Below, piece by piece: positions 9,135-17,658 of a stretch of DNA of 64,000 bases. The translations under genes were made by a program, and so were the position numbers. Under the pieces are notes generated by a model that had not been told where the DNA came from, ran no database searches, and saw nothing but the letters and a program-made list of their open reading frames with translations. How positions within the stretch are numbered: the first letter of the stretch is position 1; every line of letters begins with the position of its first letter. The DNA comes from CAMCXE01 sp036520615 (GTDB taxonomy: Bacteria; Pseudomonadota; Gammaproteobacteria; Pseudomonadales; Cellvibrionaceae): NCBI GenBank assembly GCA_036520615.1, contig DATDJI010000098.1, forward strand, positions 56,569 to 120,568. Direction: 5' to 3'.

Positions 9135-9612
9135 AATTCCTCCCAATGCTGGCTCTCTCAAGCCTTCCGCAGATTAGCCAATGTGTTATTTTTTAGGGTG
9201 TATAAACTATAAAAACCTACGTCTTTAGAAGCGTAGGTAAATTTCGGTTATTTTGCCACCCTTTGGAACGTTTATTGTTATTAACTCGACAGATGTTTGC
9301 AGTGAACTAATAACACTGCAAGCTTTATCAGGCTAGCGCTAATGGTTTTCACTATGCCCAACATGCTAACTGGTTGAATGATAGGTATTAAATAACACCT
9401 ACGGCGGATAATTAATAGCCCTGCAAGACTACCTGATCAAATAACGGCATATTTAACTGGCGGTATTTCACACCCATCAACCGCAGTTTACGTGGCTGAT
9501 AAATATCTCACCTTTTAAGGCTAGCGTATGCCAATGATCCGCAGGCGTGCGCCGAGAGGGACTTTTCAATTGCTAGAGTTTGGCTTAGGGTAGCCGCCTC
9601 TTTTATTGGTTT
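9135..9612. other. Intergenic region between cysB and folE
   Basis: This 478-base non-coding stretch lies between two divergent genes. It must hold both promoters, but no confident -35/-10 pair was found. The only clear structure is the terminator-like hairpin at 9210-9238. No tRNA or ORF with a ribosome binding site was seen. Confidence 0.6.
9210..9238 (-). terminator. Orphan terminator-like hairpin in the cysB 5' region
   Basis: The arms ACCTACG-T-CTT (9215-9225) and AAG-CGTAGGT (9229-9238) form a 10-bp stem with one bulge and a TAG triloop. On the - strand the stem is followed by TTTTTATAG. This is a good Rho-independent terminator for - strand transcription, yet it precedes cysB instead of following a gene. 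It could end a small RNA or act as a premature terminator in the cysB leader. Confidence 0.5.
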
Positions 9613-10170
9613 ATGCGTTGGATATTGGTTATGCACGATTTATTTGCCCAGATCATTACTCATGTCGGTGAGGATTTGACACGCCCTGGGCTAAAAGACA
9701 CACCGTTGCGAGCAGCGAAGGCCTTTGAAACTCTTACAAAAGGATATCGCCAATCCCTTGATGAGGTCGTCAATGGTGCACTTTTCCCATCCGATGCCAG
9801 CGAGATGATCATCGTTAAGGACATCGAGCTGTTTTCCATGTGTGAACACCATTTATTGCCTTTTATCGGTAAGGCTCATGTCGGCTATATCCCGGCTGGC
9901 AAAGTTTTAGGCTTATCAAAAGTGGCCCGCATCGTCGATATGTTCGCCCGTCGCCTGCAAATTCAAGAACAATTAACGCACGAAATAGCAACAACAATTC
10001 AAGAGGTAACTGGCGCCGTAGGCGTGGGCGTCATTATTGAAGCTAAGCACCTGTGTATGATGATGCGCGGCGTTGAAAAGCAGAATTCGGTGATGAAAAC
10101 ATCGGCTATGCTTGGAAATTTCCGCAGCAACAGTGCGACGCGTACAGAATTTTTATCTCTGCTCAGATAA
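9613..10170 (+). CDS. folE: GTP cyclohydrolase I (FolE)
   Basis: This enzyme converts GTP to 7,8-dihydroneopterin triphosphate, the first step of folate and pterin synthesis. The 185-residue protein is of the short, FolE-core type. Its zinc ligands are all present: Cys77 and His80 in C-E-H-H and Cys148 in H-L-C-M. The catalytic block with H-V-G-Y-I-P and L-G-L-S-K-V-A-R is intact, as is the C-terminal S-V-M-x-T-S-A-M-L-G motif. Two starts are possible, ATG 9613 and ATG 9631; neither has a good Shine-Dalgarno sequence. The second gives the start M-H-D-L-F-A-Q and may be the true one. The gene is monocistronic or lies weakly upstream of the DUF4124 gene. Confidence 0.93.
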   Translation: MRWILVMHDLFAQIITHVGEDLTRPGLKDTPLRAAKAFETLTKGYRQSLDEVVNGALFPSDASEMIIVKDIELFSMCEHHLLPFIGKAHVGYIPAGKVLGLSKVARIVDMFARRLQIQEQLTHEIATTIQEVTGAVGVGVIIEAKHLCMMMRGVEKQNSVMKTSAMLGNFRSNSATRTEFLSLLR

Positions 10171-10252
10171 GGCAGGCTGTGGATTTGCACAAGGTGTTTT
10201 GGCTAAAGGGCAGCTACACTTAACCAAACTGTTATAAAACACGAGGCAATTT

Positions 10253-10744
10253 ATGGCGGCTTCATCAAAGCGCTCATGCAGCAAATTTTTCGCACCTTTA
10301 TCGAATAACACTCTTAGTCACGCCCATACGTTGATTAAATCCCTCTGTATTGTCGCCGCAGGTGTGTTATCCGGCATCTGCTACGCCGGGCAATACTATA
10401 AATGGGTAGATGATAAAGGCATTACCCATTTTTCGGAAAAACCGGTTGTAGGTACTGAAGCGCAGAAAATGGGAACGTCGTCCAAATCAGCTCAGGAGGC
10501 AAACGAACCCGAAGCACCTGTTGCCGAAACGCCTGTCACAGAGGGAACCGCAGCGCCCCAAGCAAGTAACGACGAAAACTGCAAAATTGCTCAGGATCGT
10601 ATAAAAGCTCTGCAATCCGGACAGCGTATTCGCCTGGTCGGCCCCGACGGAAAATTCTCTTACTTGGATCAAAACCAAATTAAAGAAGAAATGCAAAAAA
10701 CCCAGGATGTACTTAAAGCCAACTGTGGCAAGGCCGCTAAATGA
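10253..10744 (+). CDS. DUF4124-domain exported protein
   Basis: This is a 163-residue predicted exported protein. An unusually long N-region (about 26 residues) precedes a hydrophobic segment that ends in C-Y-A-G, a likely signal peptidase site near residue 45. The mature protein begins with the DUF4124 signature Y-Y-K-W-V-D-D-K-G-I-T-H-F-S. Then follow an Ala/Pro/Glu-rich linker and a C-terminal segment with two cysteines that could form a disulfide. Its function is unknown; DUF4124 proteins are small periplasmic proteins common in gammaproteobacteria. ATG 10253 has GAGG six bases upstream. The gene begins 82 bases after folE on the same strand. Confidence 0.8.
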   Translation: MAASSKRSCSKFFAPLSNNTLSHAHTLIKSLCIVAAGVLSGICYAGQYYKWVDDKGITHFSEKPVVGTEAQKMGTSSKSAQEANEPEAPVAETPVTEGTAAPQASNDENCKIAQDRIKALQSGQRIRLVGPDGKFSYLDQNQIKEEMQKTQDVLKANCGKAAK

Positions 10745-11087
10745 TCGCAGAGACGGGGTTTTACAGAGTTTTTTCTAACGCCATGCCCAAAGACTATTAA
10801 TTTTGACCGAGCAATAAAATTGGCAAGCTTAGAAACCCTGCAAGGAATGCTTACTTTTAATTTGGATGGTTAACAGGGAGAGCCTTGTCTAAATACGCAA
10901 ACATTAATTAGAAAAATTAAATTCATTGCAATTGAACAGCATTAATTACTTCACTTAACGTCTTTTGCAACAACGTTAACTTAACGCATTTCTAATTTAA
11001 TTATTAAATGTGCTCAAAAAATTACTTTACCTAAACAACATTTCAATATAGTTGTTCCTCAATAAACAATAATTCTTAAACTAGCAA
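10745..11087. other. AT-rich convergent intergenic region
   Basis: This stretch of 343 bases lies between the DUF4124 gene (+) and cheB (-). It is AT-rich, with several TTAACG/CGTTAA words around 10954-10990. No ORF with a ribosome binding site, no RNA gene and no convincing terminator were found. Confidence 0.5.
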
Positions 11088-12269
11088 TCACCCCAATTCT
11101 TGGCTTAGTTTACGAGCAATATTGACTAACGAAAGAACTTCATCCGTAAGCCCAGCCGTTGCAACCGCTTTGGGCATACCATAAACAACTGAACTTGCTT
11201 CATCCTGGCCCCAGATAACTGAGGCTCGATCTTTTAATAGTCGTGCGCCTTCACAGCCATCAGCACCCATTCCCGTCAATACAACTCCCAACACACCGCT
11301 GCCGAATTCGTTGGCGGCTGATGCAAACGTGATATCTACAGAAGGCTTGTAATTCATGCGGTCATCGCCGGGGAGAATTTTGATCGCATTGCGCCCCCGC
11401 TCAAAAATCAGCTGGTGACCACCGGGAGCTATAAATACGTGTCCAGGCAATAACTGATCACCTGTGGCGGCTTCCTTTACTCGCACTTGGCATTGGCGGT
11501 CTAAACGCTCGGCCAATGCTTTAGTGAAATTCGGCGGCATATGCTGTATCACAACCAGAGGCACGGTAAAACTTGCGCTCAATTGCATTAACACCTCCGT
11601 TAACGCCATCGGGCCACCCGTGGATGAACCTATAACTACCAATCGGATGCGCCCCCGTAACGGCTTGGAAAACGGTTTGACGTCGGCAGGCTTGGAGATC
11701 GGCGCAATATTCTGTGCAGGTGGATGCTGATTAAGATTAGTGGGCTGCGGTATATAACTTTCGCGCTTAACTTGAGTGTTAATAGACCCAGGTGCAGTGG
11801 CGCTCGGTGCATTAACTTGCGAAGGCCTAACTGTAGGAGAAGCGACAGCAGGCTGCGGTACACGCACATTCGATTTTTTAGCAAACGTTAACAGCGTTTC
11901 ATGTAATTTACGTTTTAGTTCAGAAGAATTGCGCGAAACTTCAGCGAAGTTTTTCGGAATAAAATCGACTGCTCCGGCAGCGAGCGCATCAAGTGTCGTT
12001 CTGGCTCCCTCGTAAGTGAGAGAGGAAAACATCACTATAGGAACTGGGCGTTCGTTTAAGATTAATTTAATCGCAGAAACCCCATCCATATAGGGCATTT
12101 CATAATCCATTGAAATAATGTCCGGCTGCAGCTCACGAGCCATTTCGACGGCTTCACGACCATTCGCAGCAATTCCCACCACTTTTAATTCAGGGTGCTC
12201 ATTAATTATTTCCTTCAAACGTACTTGGAAAAAATTCGAGTCATCGACTATGAGCACGTTATAAACCAC
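11088..12269 (-). CDS. cheB: CheB chemotaxis methylesterase response regulator
   Basis: CheB removes methyl groups from chemoreceptors and deamidates them when its receiver domain is phosphorylated by CheA. The 393-residue protein has a receiver domain (about residues 1-120, phospho-acceptor Asp55 in S-M-D-Y-E-M-P). A long Pro/Gln/Ala-rich linker (about 135-205) follows. The methylesterase domain carries the catalytic Ser216 (G-S-S-T-G-G), His243 (Q-H-M-P) and Asp in G-M-G-A-D-G. Two GTG starts lie two codons apart. AGGAG lies only one base before GTG 12275 but seven bases before GTG 12269, and the latter aligns with Pseudomonas CheB starts, so it was chosen. It is the last gene of cheY-cheZ-cheA-cheB, with a 242-base gap after cheA. 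Confidence 0.93.
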   Translation of the reverse strand: MVYNVLIVDDSNFFQVRLKEIINEHPELKVVGIAANGREAVEMARELQPDIISMDYEMPYMDGVSAIKLILNERPVPIVMFSSLTYEGARTTLDALAAGAVDFIPKNFAEVSRNSSELKRKLHETLLTFAKKSNVRVPQPAVASPTVRPSQVNAPSATAPGSINTQVKRESYIPQPTNLNQHPPAQNIAPISKPADVKPFSKPLRGRIRLVVIGSSTGGPMALTEVLMQLSASFTVPLVVIQHMPPNFTKALAERLDRQCQVRVKEAATGDQLLPGHVFIAPGGHQLIFERGRNAIKILPGDDRMNYKPSVDITFASAANEFGSGVLGVVLTGMGADGCEGARLLKDRASVIWGQDEASSVVYGMPKAVATAGLTDEVLSLVNIARKLSQELG

Positions 12270-12511
12270 TGCCACTCCTCGGAGTTATTTAATTAACCAA
12301 CTAGTTAAAACTGCCTTACCCGCTCAGCAGATTAACCGCGTTTTTGGGCAGATTTTTAATCGCGCTGAATTTCTTTGTTGCGGGATTTCAAAGCTACTCA
12401 AAGTGTTCTTATAATGTTCGAATATTCCTTTAAATGTTTAGAAGCTGCTCCTTAAATTGACTAATTACCGTAAATTTTGTACAGAGCCAGTGAAGCGGTA
12501 AATTCTAACTT

Positions 12512-14839
12512 TTAACCACCTACGTAGCGCTTTAACATACTCGGCACGTCCAAAATTAATGCAATTGTACCGTCGCCAGTGATGGTAGCGCCCGCCATTC
12601 CAGGCGTGCCTTGCAGCATTTTACCCAGTGGTTTTATAACCACTTCCTCTTGGCCAATTAATTGATCCACTACAAATCCCACGCGGCGCGTGCCCACATT
12701 AACAATAACTACATGGCCTTGTTTTGGGCGCTCGAACGAAGTTAAACCCTTCACCAACCAGCGCTTTAGGTGAAATATAGGAATTGCTTTTGCTCGCACA
12801 GTGACGCATTCCTGGCCGTCCACTATGTGCGCTTTAGTTAAATCCATATGGAAAATTTCGTTAACACTCACCAGTGGCAAAGCAAATGTTTGTTTGCCAA
12901 GCATAATCATTAATGTGGGCATAATTGCTAGCGTAAGCGGCACTTTAATCGCGATGCGCGTGCCTTCGCCTATTTTGGAAAAAATCTCTATTGAGCCATT
13001 TAACTGGCTAATTTTGGTTTTCACCACATCCATGCCTACGCCGCGGCCGGAAATATCGGAAATCTCCGCTTTGGTGGAAAAGCCCGGTGCGAAAATTAAA
13101 TTAAATGCTTCCATATCGGAAAGACGAGCTGCCGCATCTGGATCAACTATGCCTTTTTCGATGGCCTTTTCACGCAATTTTTGAGGATCCATACCGCCGC
13201 CATCGTCGGTGATCGACAATAAAATATGATCGCCTTCTTGCTCGGCCGACAATATAATTTTCCCTGTGCGCGGTTTCCCTGCTGCTTCACGCAGAGCGGG
13301 TAATTCAATACCGTGATCGACAGAATTGCGCACTAAATGCACGAGTGGATCGGCAAGTGCCTCCACTAAATTTTTATCCAGGTCAGTTTCTTCCCCGACC
13401 AAATCTAAATTGATTTCTTTTTTCAGGTTGCGCGCCAAATCCCGTACAACCCGAGGAAATCGGCCAAATACTTTCTTGATAGGCTGCATGCGGGTTTTCA
13501 TTACCGCAGTCTGCAAATCAGCTGTAACCACATCTAAATTGGCGACCGCTTTAGCTAAGGCCTCATCGCTAGAATCTAACCCTAAGCGCACTAGCCGATT
13601 GCGCACCAGTACCAGCTCGCCCACCATGTTCATGATGTCATCCAACCGCTGCGTATCGACACGAACGGTTGTTTCAGTTGCCACTGCTTGTGGGCTGCCC
13701 TCGCGGCTGCGCCCTTCGTCATCGGCTTCTATAACGCGTGCAGGCGGTGCGGCTCTTATAACTGGTGCTCCTGGGGCTGCGACAGCTGCCACAGCTACAT
13801 GACCTGTGCGTGCGGCAGGCGGCTCCTGTGCTGCTGACTCAGATCGAGCAATTGGAGTCGGCGCCATAGGTGCAGCAGCTTTAAGTTCAGTAGAGGTGGG
13901 CCCTTTACCGCGCCCATGAAGTTGATCAAGCAAATGCTCGAACTCATCATCGGAAATTACATCGGGCGCCAGTGCGGTAGCAGGAGTTGACGATTGTGTT
14001 GCCGCAGCTGCGCTCGTAACTCGGCCTGGGCCTTTGCCCGATCCATGCAGCTGGTCTAATAGGTTTTCAAATTCAGCGTCAGAAATTTCATCAGCGGATA
14101 CAGACTTTTGTGCAGCCATAGATTCTGGCGCGTGTGAGCGCGGAGCCGCAGCGATACCGGGCGCTTTACCCGCACCGTGTAATTGGTCTAGTAAGGACTC
14201 AAATTCACTTTCAGAAATATCTTCAGAGACTGCTTGCTTATCTTCCGTTGCAGATTTAAGCGCAGGATTATTGGTGGTTTTTTTAGATGCTGAAGATGAA
14301 GTGGATTTGTCACGATTAATTGCCTCTAGCAAACCTTCATATTCATCATCACTTAAATTAATGCCCCCGCCAGACTCTACAGATACCGGTTGCGCAGGTG
14401 CGCTGGGTGCAGATAATGGCGCTGGTGCAGATGCTGACTCTTTCAAATCTTCACAACTGACTAATCGCTCAAGCCTTGCAATTAATTCAGGGCTGGCAGG
14501 AATCGCTTCTTGGCGCGCAGAAACAGCAGCAAATTGTGCATTTACCGTATCCAGGGACTGCAAAACCACATCCATTAATTCAGATGTAACCGTCCTCTGC
14601 CCGTTGCGAAGAATATCAAATAAATTCTCCGTGATATGGCAGCAGGCCACCATCGCATCAAGCTGTAAAAACCCTGCCCCGCCCTTTACTGTATGAAATC
14701 CACGAAATATTGCATTTAGCAAATCACGATCATTGGGGCGCTGCTCAAGATCGACTAATTGTTCGGATAATTTATCGAGGATCTCGCCGGCTTCAACCAG
14801 AAAGTCTTGTAGAATTTCATCATCTTCTCCAAACGACAT
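12512..14839 (-). CDS. cheA: CheA chemotaxis histidine kinase with repeated linker motifs
   Basis: CheA phosphorylates CheY and CheB in response to chemoreceptor state. The 775-residue protein has an N-terminal Hpt domain with phospho-acceptor His49 (F-H-T-V-K-G-G), a linker of about 250 residues, a dimerisation helix pair (from about residue 392) and the kinase ATP-binding domain (N-S-V-D-H-G, D-D-G-G-G-M, G-R-G-V-G-M-D). A CheW-like domain ends it. No classical P2 domain is apparent. Instead the linker carries three near-identical motifs of the form I-S-x-x-E-F-E-x-L-L-D-Q-L-H-G (residues about 208, 252 and 295), plus a diverged one at about 161. ATG 14839 has AAGGAG eight bases upstream. 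cheZ ends 10 bases before it. Confidence 0.96.
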   Translation of the reverse strand: MSFGEDDEILQDFLVEAGEILDKLSEQLVDLEQRPNDRDLLNAIFRGFHTVKGGAGFLQLDAMVACCHITENLFDILRNGQRTVTSELMDVVLQSLDTVNAQFAAVSARQEAIPASPELIARLERLVSCEDLKESASAPAPLSAPSAPAQPVSVESGGGINLSDDEYEGLLEAINRDKSTSSSASKKTTNNPALKSATEDKQAVSEDISESEFESLLDQLHGAGKAPGIAAAPRSHAPESMAAQKSVSADEISDAEFENLLDQLHGSGKGPGRVTSAAAATQSSTPATALAPDVISDDEFEHLLDQLHGRGKGPTSTELKAAAPMAPTPIARSESAAQEPPAARTGHVAVAAVAAPGAPVIRAAPPARVIEADDEGRSREGSPQAVATETTVRVDTQRLDDIMNMVGELVLVRNRLVRLGLDSSDEALAKAVANLDVVTADLQTAVMKTRMQPIKKVFGRFPRVVRDLARNLKKEINLDLVGEETDLDKNLVEALADPLVHLVRNSVDHGIELPALREAAGKPRTGKIILSAEQEGDHILLSITDDGGGMDPQKLREKAIEKGIVDPDAAARLSDMEAFNLIFAPGFSTKAEISDISGRGVGMDVVKTKISQLNGSIEIFSKIGEGTRIAIKVPLTLAIMPTLMIMLGKQTFALPLVSVNEIFHMDLTKAHIVDGQECVTVRAKAIPIFHLKRWLVKGLTSFERPKQGHVVIVNVGTRRVGFVVDQLIGQEEVVIKPLGKMLQGTPGMAGATITGDGTIALILDVPSMLKRYVGG

Positions 14840-14849
14840 TGAGTGCTCC

Positions 14850-15641
14850 TTAAAAGCCTAAGCTTGAGAGTAAATCATCAACATCGTCCTGGCCTTGCAC
14901 CACATCATTCCGTTTTGCGGCATGGATTTGAGGCCCTTCCGCTTCTATGCCGCTGGCAGTGGATGTTTCTTTGGGTTCTGCGTGTAAATCAAGCCCCGTC
15001 ACCTCTTCTACTTGCCCGGCAATACGCATTAAATTGACTAATTCTTTTTCTACATCGGTGACTAGCCCGATTACTTTTTTCAACACTTGGCCGGTTAAAT
15101 CTTGGAAACCTTGCTCCAAAATAATTGCTTGTAAATGACCACTTAATTGCTCTGCGCCAGTGTTCATTTGTTCCAAAAAATCCGACATGCGATCGTATAA
15201 TCCAGAAAATTCAGTTTTAGAAATTTCCCTGCGGCGCAGCTTCTCCCATTCTTTGCGTAAAATAGCGGCTTCTTGTCCTAAACTCATTGCAATGGGTGCA
15301 GAGGCTTCTACTCTATCCATAGTTTTTTCCGCCGCTTCTTGCGTCATGCTAATAACATATTGCAGCCGATCTGAAGCATCGCGAATTTGCGACGGTACCA
15401 TTTCGCCTTTACCGTGCACATTTGCATCAACATTAAAATTAACAATCGCGCTGTGCAATGCACGTGTAAGCTGGCCTACACATGTAAAAATATGGCGGTC
15501 TCGCACCTCAACCAAACTATGAATAAGTGCCGATGCATCTTCAAAATCATCATTTTGTAATTTACTGACGAGCAGATTCGCACACTGCTTTAGTTCGAGC
15601 ACAAAGGCCTCGCCATTGTGCTGAGAAATCGGAGTCTCCAT
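14850..15641 (-). CDS. cheZ: CheZ CheY-phosphate phosphatase
   Basis: CheZ dephosphorylates CheY-P to end the tumbling signal. The 263-residue protein is largely helical with a long helical hairpin. The catalytic segment F-Q-D-L-T-G-Q carries the conserved Asp and Gln (about residue 190). At the extreme C-terminus D-D-V-D-D-L-L-S-S-L-G-F is the CheY-binding tail. The frame is open to 15680, overlapping cheY, but ATG 15641 has GAAGGG about seven bases upstream and gives a length and start like Pseudomonas CheZ, so it is preferred. It lies between cheY and cheA on the same transcript. Confidence 0.93.
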   Translation of the reverse strand: METPISQHNGEAFVLELKQCANLLVSKLQNDDFEDASALIHSLVEVRDRHIFTCVGQLTRALHSAIVNFNVDANVHGKGEMVPSQIRDASDRLQYVISMTQEAAEKTMDRVEASAPIAMSLGQEAAILRKEWEKLRRREISKTEFSGLYDRMSDFLEQMNTGAEQLSGHLQAIILEQGFQDLTGQVLKKVIGLVTDVEKELVNLMRIAGQVEEVTGLDLHAEPKETSTASGIEAEGPQIHAAKRNDVVQGQDDVDDLLSSLGF

Positions 15642-15669
15642 CGGATACCCTTCCGCTATTATGTTTTTA

Positions 15670-16056
15670 TTAGCCGCCAACTCGTTCGAAAATCTTATCG
15701 ATTTTCTCTTTTAACACTTGTGCGGTGAAGGGTTTAACTACATACCCGTTAACGCCAGCTTGCGCAGCTTCAATAATTTGATCGCGCTTAGCTTCAGCCG
15801 TCACCATAAGCACTGGCAAAGCGACTAATTTGGGATCCGCACGCACTTCTTTTAACAGGTTAATTCCTGTCATGCCCGGCATGTTCCAATCTGTCACTAA
15901 AAACGCAAAGTCACCACTGCGCAGCATTGGCAGAGCTGTTACGCCATCATCCGCCTCGTGTGTGTTGGTAAAGCCAAGGTCCCTAAGTAGATTTTTGATG
16001 ATCCTACGCATCGTTGAAAAATCATCAACAATAAGGATTTTCATATTCTTGTCCAA
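15670..16056 (-). CDS. cheY: CheY chemotaxis response regulator
   Basis: CheY is the single-domain receiver that binds the flagellar switch when phosphorylated by CheA. The phospho-acceptor is Asp56 in V-T-D-W-N-M-P-G-M. The acidic pair Asp-Asp follows I-L-I-V, Thr lies in V-T-A-E-A, and Lys lies in V-V-K-P-F. The sequence is nearly identical in pattern to Pseudomonas CheY. Start choice: TTG 16056 has GGAGG exactly five bases upstream and gives M-D-K-N-M-K-I-L. ATG 16044 (M-K-I-L-I-V) is the conventional start but has only a weak GGAC upstream. The gene leads the cheYZAB operon. No fliA, cheW or motor genes are nearby. Confidence 0.95.
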   Translation of the reverse strand: MDKNMKILIVDDFSTMRRIIKNLLRDLGFTNTHEADDGVTALPMLRSGDFAFLVTDWNMPGMTGINLLKEVRADPKLVALPVLMVTAEAKRDQIIEAAQAGVNGYVVKPFTAQVLKEKIDKIFERVGG

Positions 16057-16259
16057 TGCAGCCTCCAAATATTCTTTGCCACTGGGTTTATTAGCAAGTC
16101 TAGCTGTTAAGACTCAGTCAGCCAGTTTTTACCCCATTCAACAGACGTCAAAAATACGTTGCTGGGAAACCGTTGAGCCGCTGCCCGCTAGCTGACTTAA
16201 AACCCCTTTCGATTTACAGCATAGACCACTTCGCAAGCTTTGCCGGGGCTCGTAGGTAA

Positions 16260-16298
16260 TTGCAGGTATAAGCAGGCCTTCTATACTCACTATACTCA
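16260..16298 (+). promoter_or_regulatory. Candidate pilU promoter with duplicated -10 element
   Basis: CTATACTCA occurs twice in tandem (16281-16289 and 16290-16298), giving two TATACT -10-like boxes. TTGCAG at 16260-16265 lies 16 bases before the first and is a poor -35. The site is about 80 bases upstream of the pilU start, in the 319-base region between divergent cheY and pilU. This is inference from sequence pattern only. Confidence 0.35.
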
Positions 16299-16375
16299 AA
16301 CACACCAAGGCGATTTAGGCTCGAACGCTGAACTCGCCATCTTTTATTGCGGCAACGCTCACCAAGGAGCCCTTC

Positions 16376-17551
16376 ATGAGCACCCCTATTGATGCCCTTT
16401 TGCATATTCTCGCTAAAAAAGACGGCTCGGACTTGTACCTCAGTACCGGCGCGCCGCCCTGCGCTAAGTTTCAAGGCACACTCAAACCCTTAAGCCAGGA
16501 CGCTTATAAACCCGGCGAAGTAGAAGCGATTGCCATGGCAATAATGGATGAGGAGCAGCGCAAAGAATTTGCCCGGGAATTGGAAATGAATCTGGCGATT
16601 TCCATCAGTAATGTCGGGCGATTTCGTATTAATATTTTTAAACAGCGCAATGAAATTTCTATTGTGGCGCGCAATATTAATACTGAAATTCCCCAATTCG
16701 ATAACCTCGGTTTACCGGAAATATTAAAAGAAGTCATTATGGCCAAGCGCGGCCTGTTGTTATTTGTCGGCGGCACAGGCTCGGGTAAATCCACCTCATT
16801 GGCCTCCTTAATTGATCATCGTAATAGCGCCGCCGGAGGCCACATAATTACGATAGAAGACCCTGTTGAATATGTGCATAAACATAAGCGTTGTGTGGTA
16901 AATCAGCGGGAGGTCGGTGTTGATACACGCAGTTTTAAAGCCGCGTTAAAAAACACGTTGCGGCAAGCGCCAGATGTTATTTTAATCGGTGAAATTCGTG
17001 ATCGCGAAACCATGGAGCACGCGTTGGAATTTGCTGAAACCGGACATATGGCAATCTCCACACTGCATGCTAATAACGCGAACCAAGCCTTAGAGCGCAT
17101 TATTAATTTATTCCCGGAAGAACGTCGCCCGCAGTTACTAATGGGCCTGGCTCAGAATATTCGGGCCATAGTATCGCAGCGCTTAGTACCTACGGTTGAT
17201 GGCAAGCGGTGCGCGGCGGTAGAAGTGCTATTGGGAACTAAAACTATTGCTGAGCTTATCCTTAAAGCACGTCTAACCGATATTAAAGAAATTATGGAGA
17301 AATCGGAAAACCTAGGCATGCAAACCTTCGACGGTGCATTATTTAAACTCTATCGAGCTGAAAAAATCACATTTGAAAACGCCATTGCAAATGCGGACTC
17401 GCCGAATAATTTACGTTTGCGTATTAAGCTTGCGGAAGGAAAATCCGTTGAAGCAGGCGATGCCGCCGCACAGAGCCCAGGTACTGGTTTTAGCTCATTA
17501 TCCTTAACGATGGTTGAAGAAGAAAAACCAGATGAAACACAAAGTCATTAG
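16376..17551 (+). CDS. pilU: PilU-type pilus retraction ATPase
   Basis: PilU is a PilT-like hexameric ATPase that assists type IV pilus retraction. The 391-residue protein has the N-terminal PAS-like PilT fold (K-D-G-S-D-L-Y) and Walker A G-G-T-G-S-G-K-S-T at residues 132-140. The Asp box (I-T-I-E-D-P-V-E), Walker B (I-L-I-G-E-I-R-D) and His box follow. It ends in the M-Q-T-F-D-G-A-L-F and S-P-N-N-L-R-L-R-I-K-L blocks typical of PilU, plus an extended tail of about 45 residues. ATG 16376 has AAGGAG seven bases upstream. In Pseudomonas pilU follows pilT; here it stands alone between the che operon and unrelated genes, about 8 kb from the MSHA genes. Whether it serves MSHA or another type IV pilus is unknown. 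Confidence 0.88.
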   Translation: MSTPIDALLHILAKKDGSDLYLSTGAPPCAKFQGTLKPLSQDAYKPGEVEAIAMAIMDEEQRKEFARELEMNLAISISNVGRFRINIFKQRNEISIVARNINTEIPQFDNLGLPEILKEVIMAKRGLLLFVGGTGSGKSTSLASLIDHRNSAAGGHIITIEDPVEYVHKHKRCVVNQREVGVDTRSFKAALKNTLRQAPDVILIGEIRDRETMEHALEFAETGHMAISTLHANNANQALERIINLFPEERRPQLLMGLAQNIRAIVSQRLVPTVDGKRCAAVEVLLGTKTIAELILKARLTDIKEIMEKSENLGMQTFDGALFKLYRAEKITFENAIANADSPNNLRLRIKLAEGKSVEAGDAAAQSPGTGFSSLSLTMVEEEKPDETQSH

Positions 17552-17658
17552 CGCTGTGTTGTTAATTAAGTTGGATAAGAAGGCATAATTATTTTCACTT
17601 GGCTAAATATCGTTAATTCATCTGGTGAACATGTGCCATTTTTTTAGATAAATAGCTG

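Noticed and set aside
13326..14696. Long + strand ORFs antisense to cheA
   Set aside because: They lie wholly within a certain gene and their Ser/Ala-rich composition mirrors the cheA linker codons.
16376..17551. PilT instead of PilU
   Set aside because: The length of 391, the C-terminal S-P-N-N-L-R-L-R-I-K-L block and the M-Q-T-F-D element fit PilU; PilT is about 345 residues.
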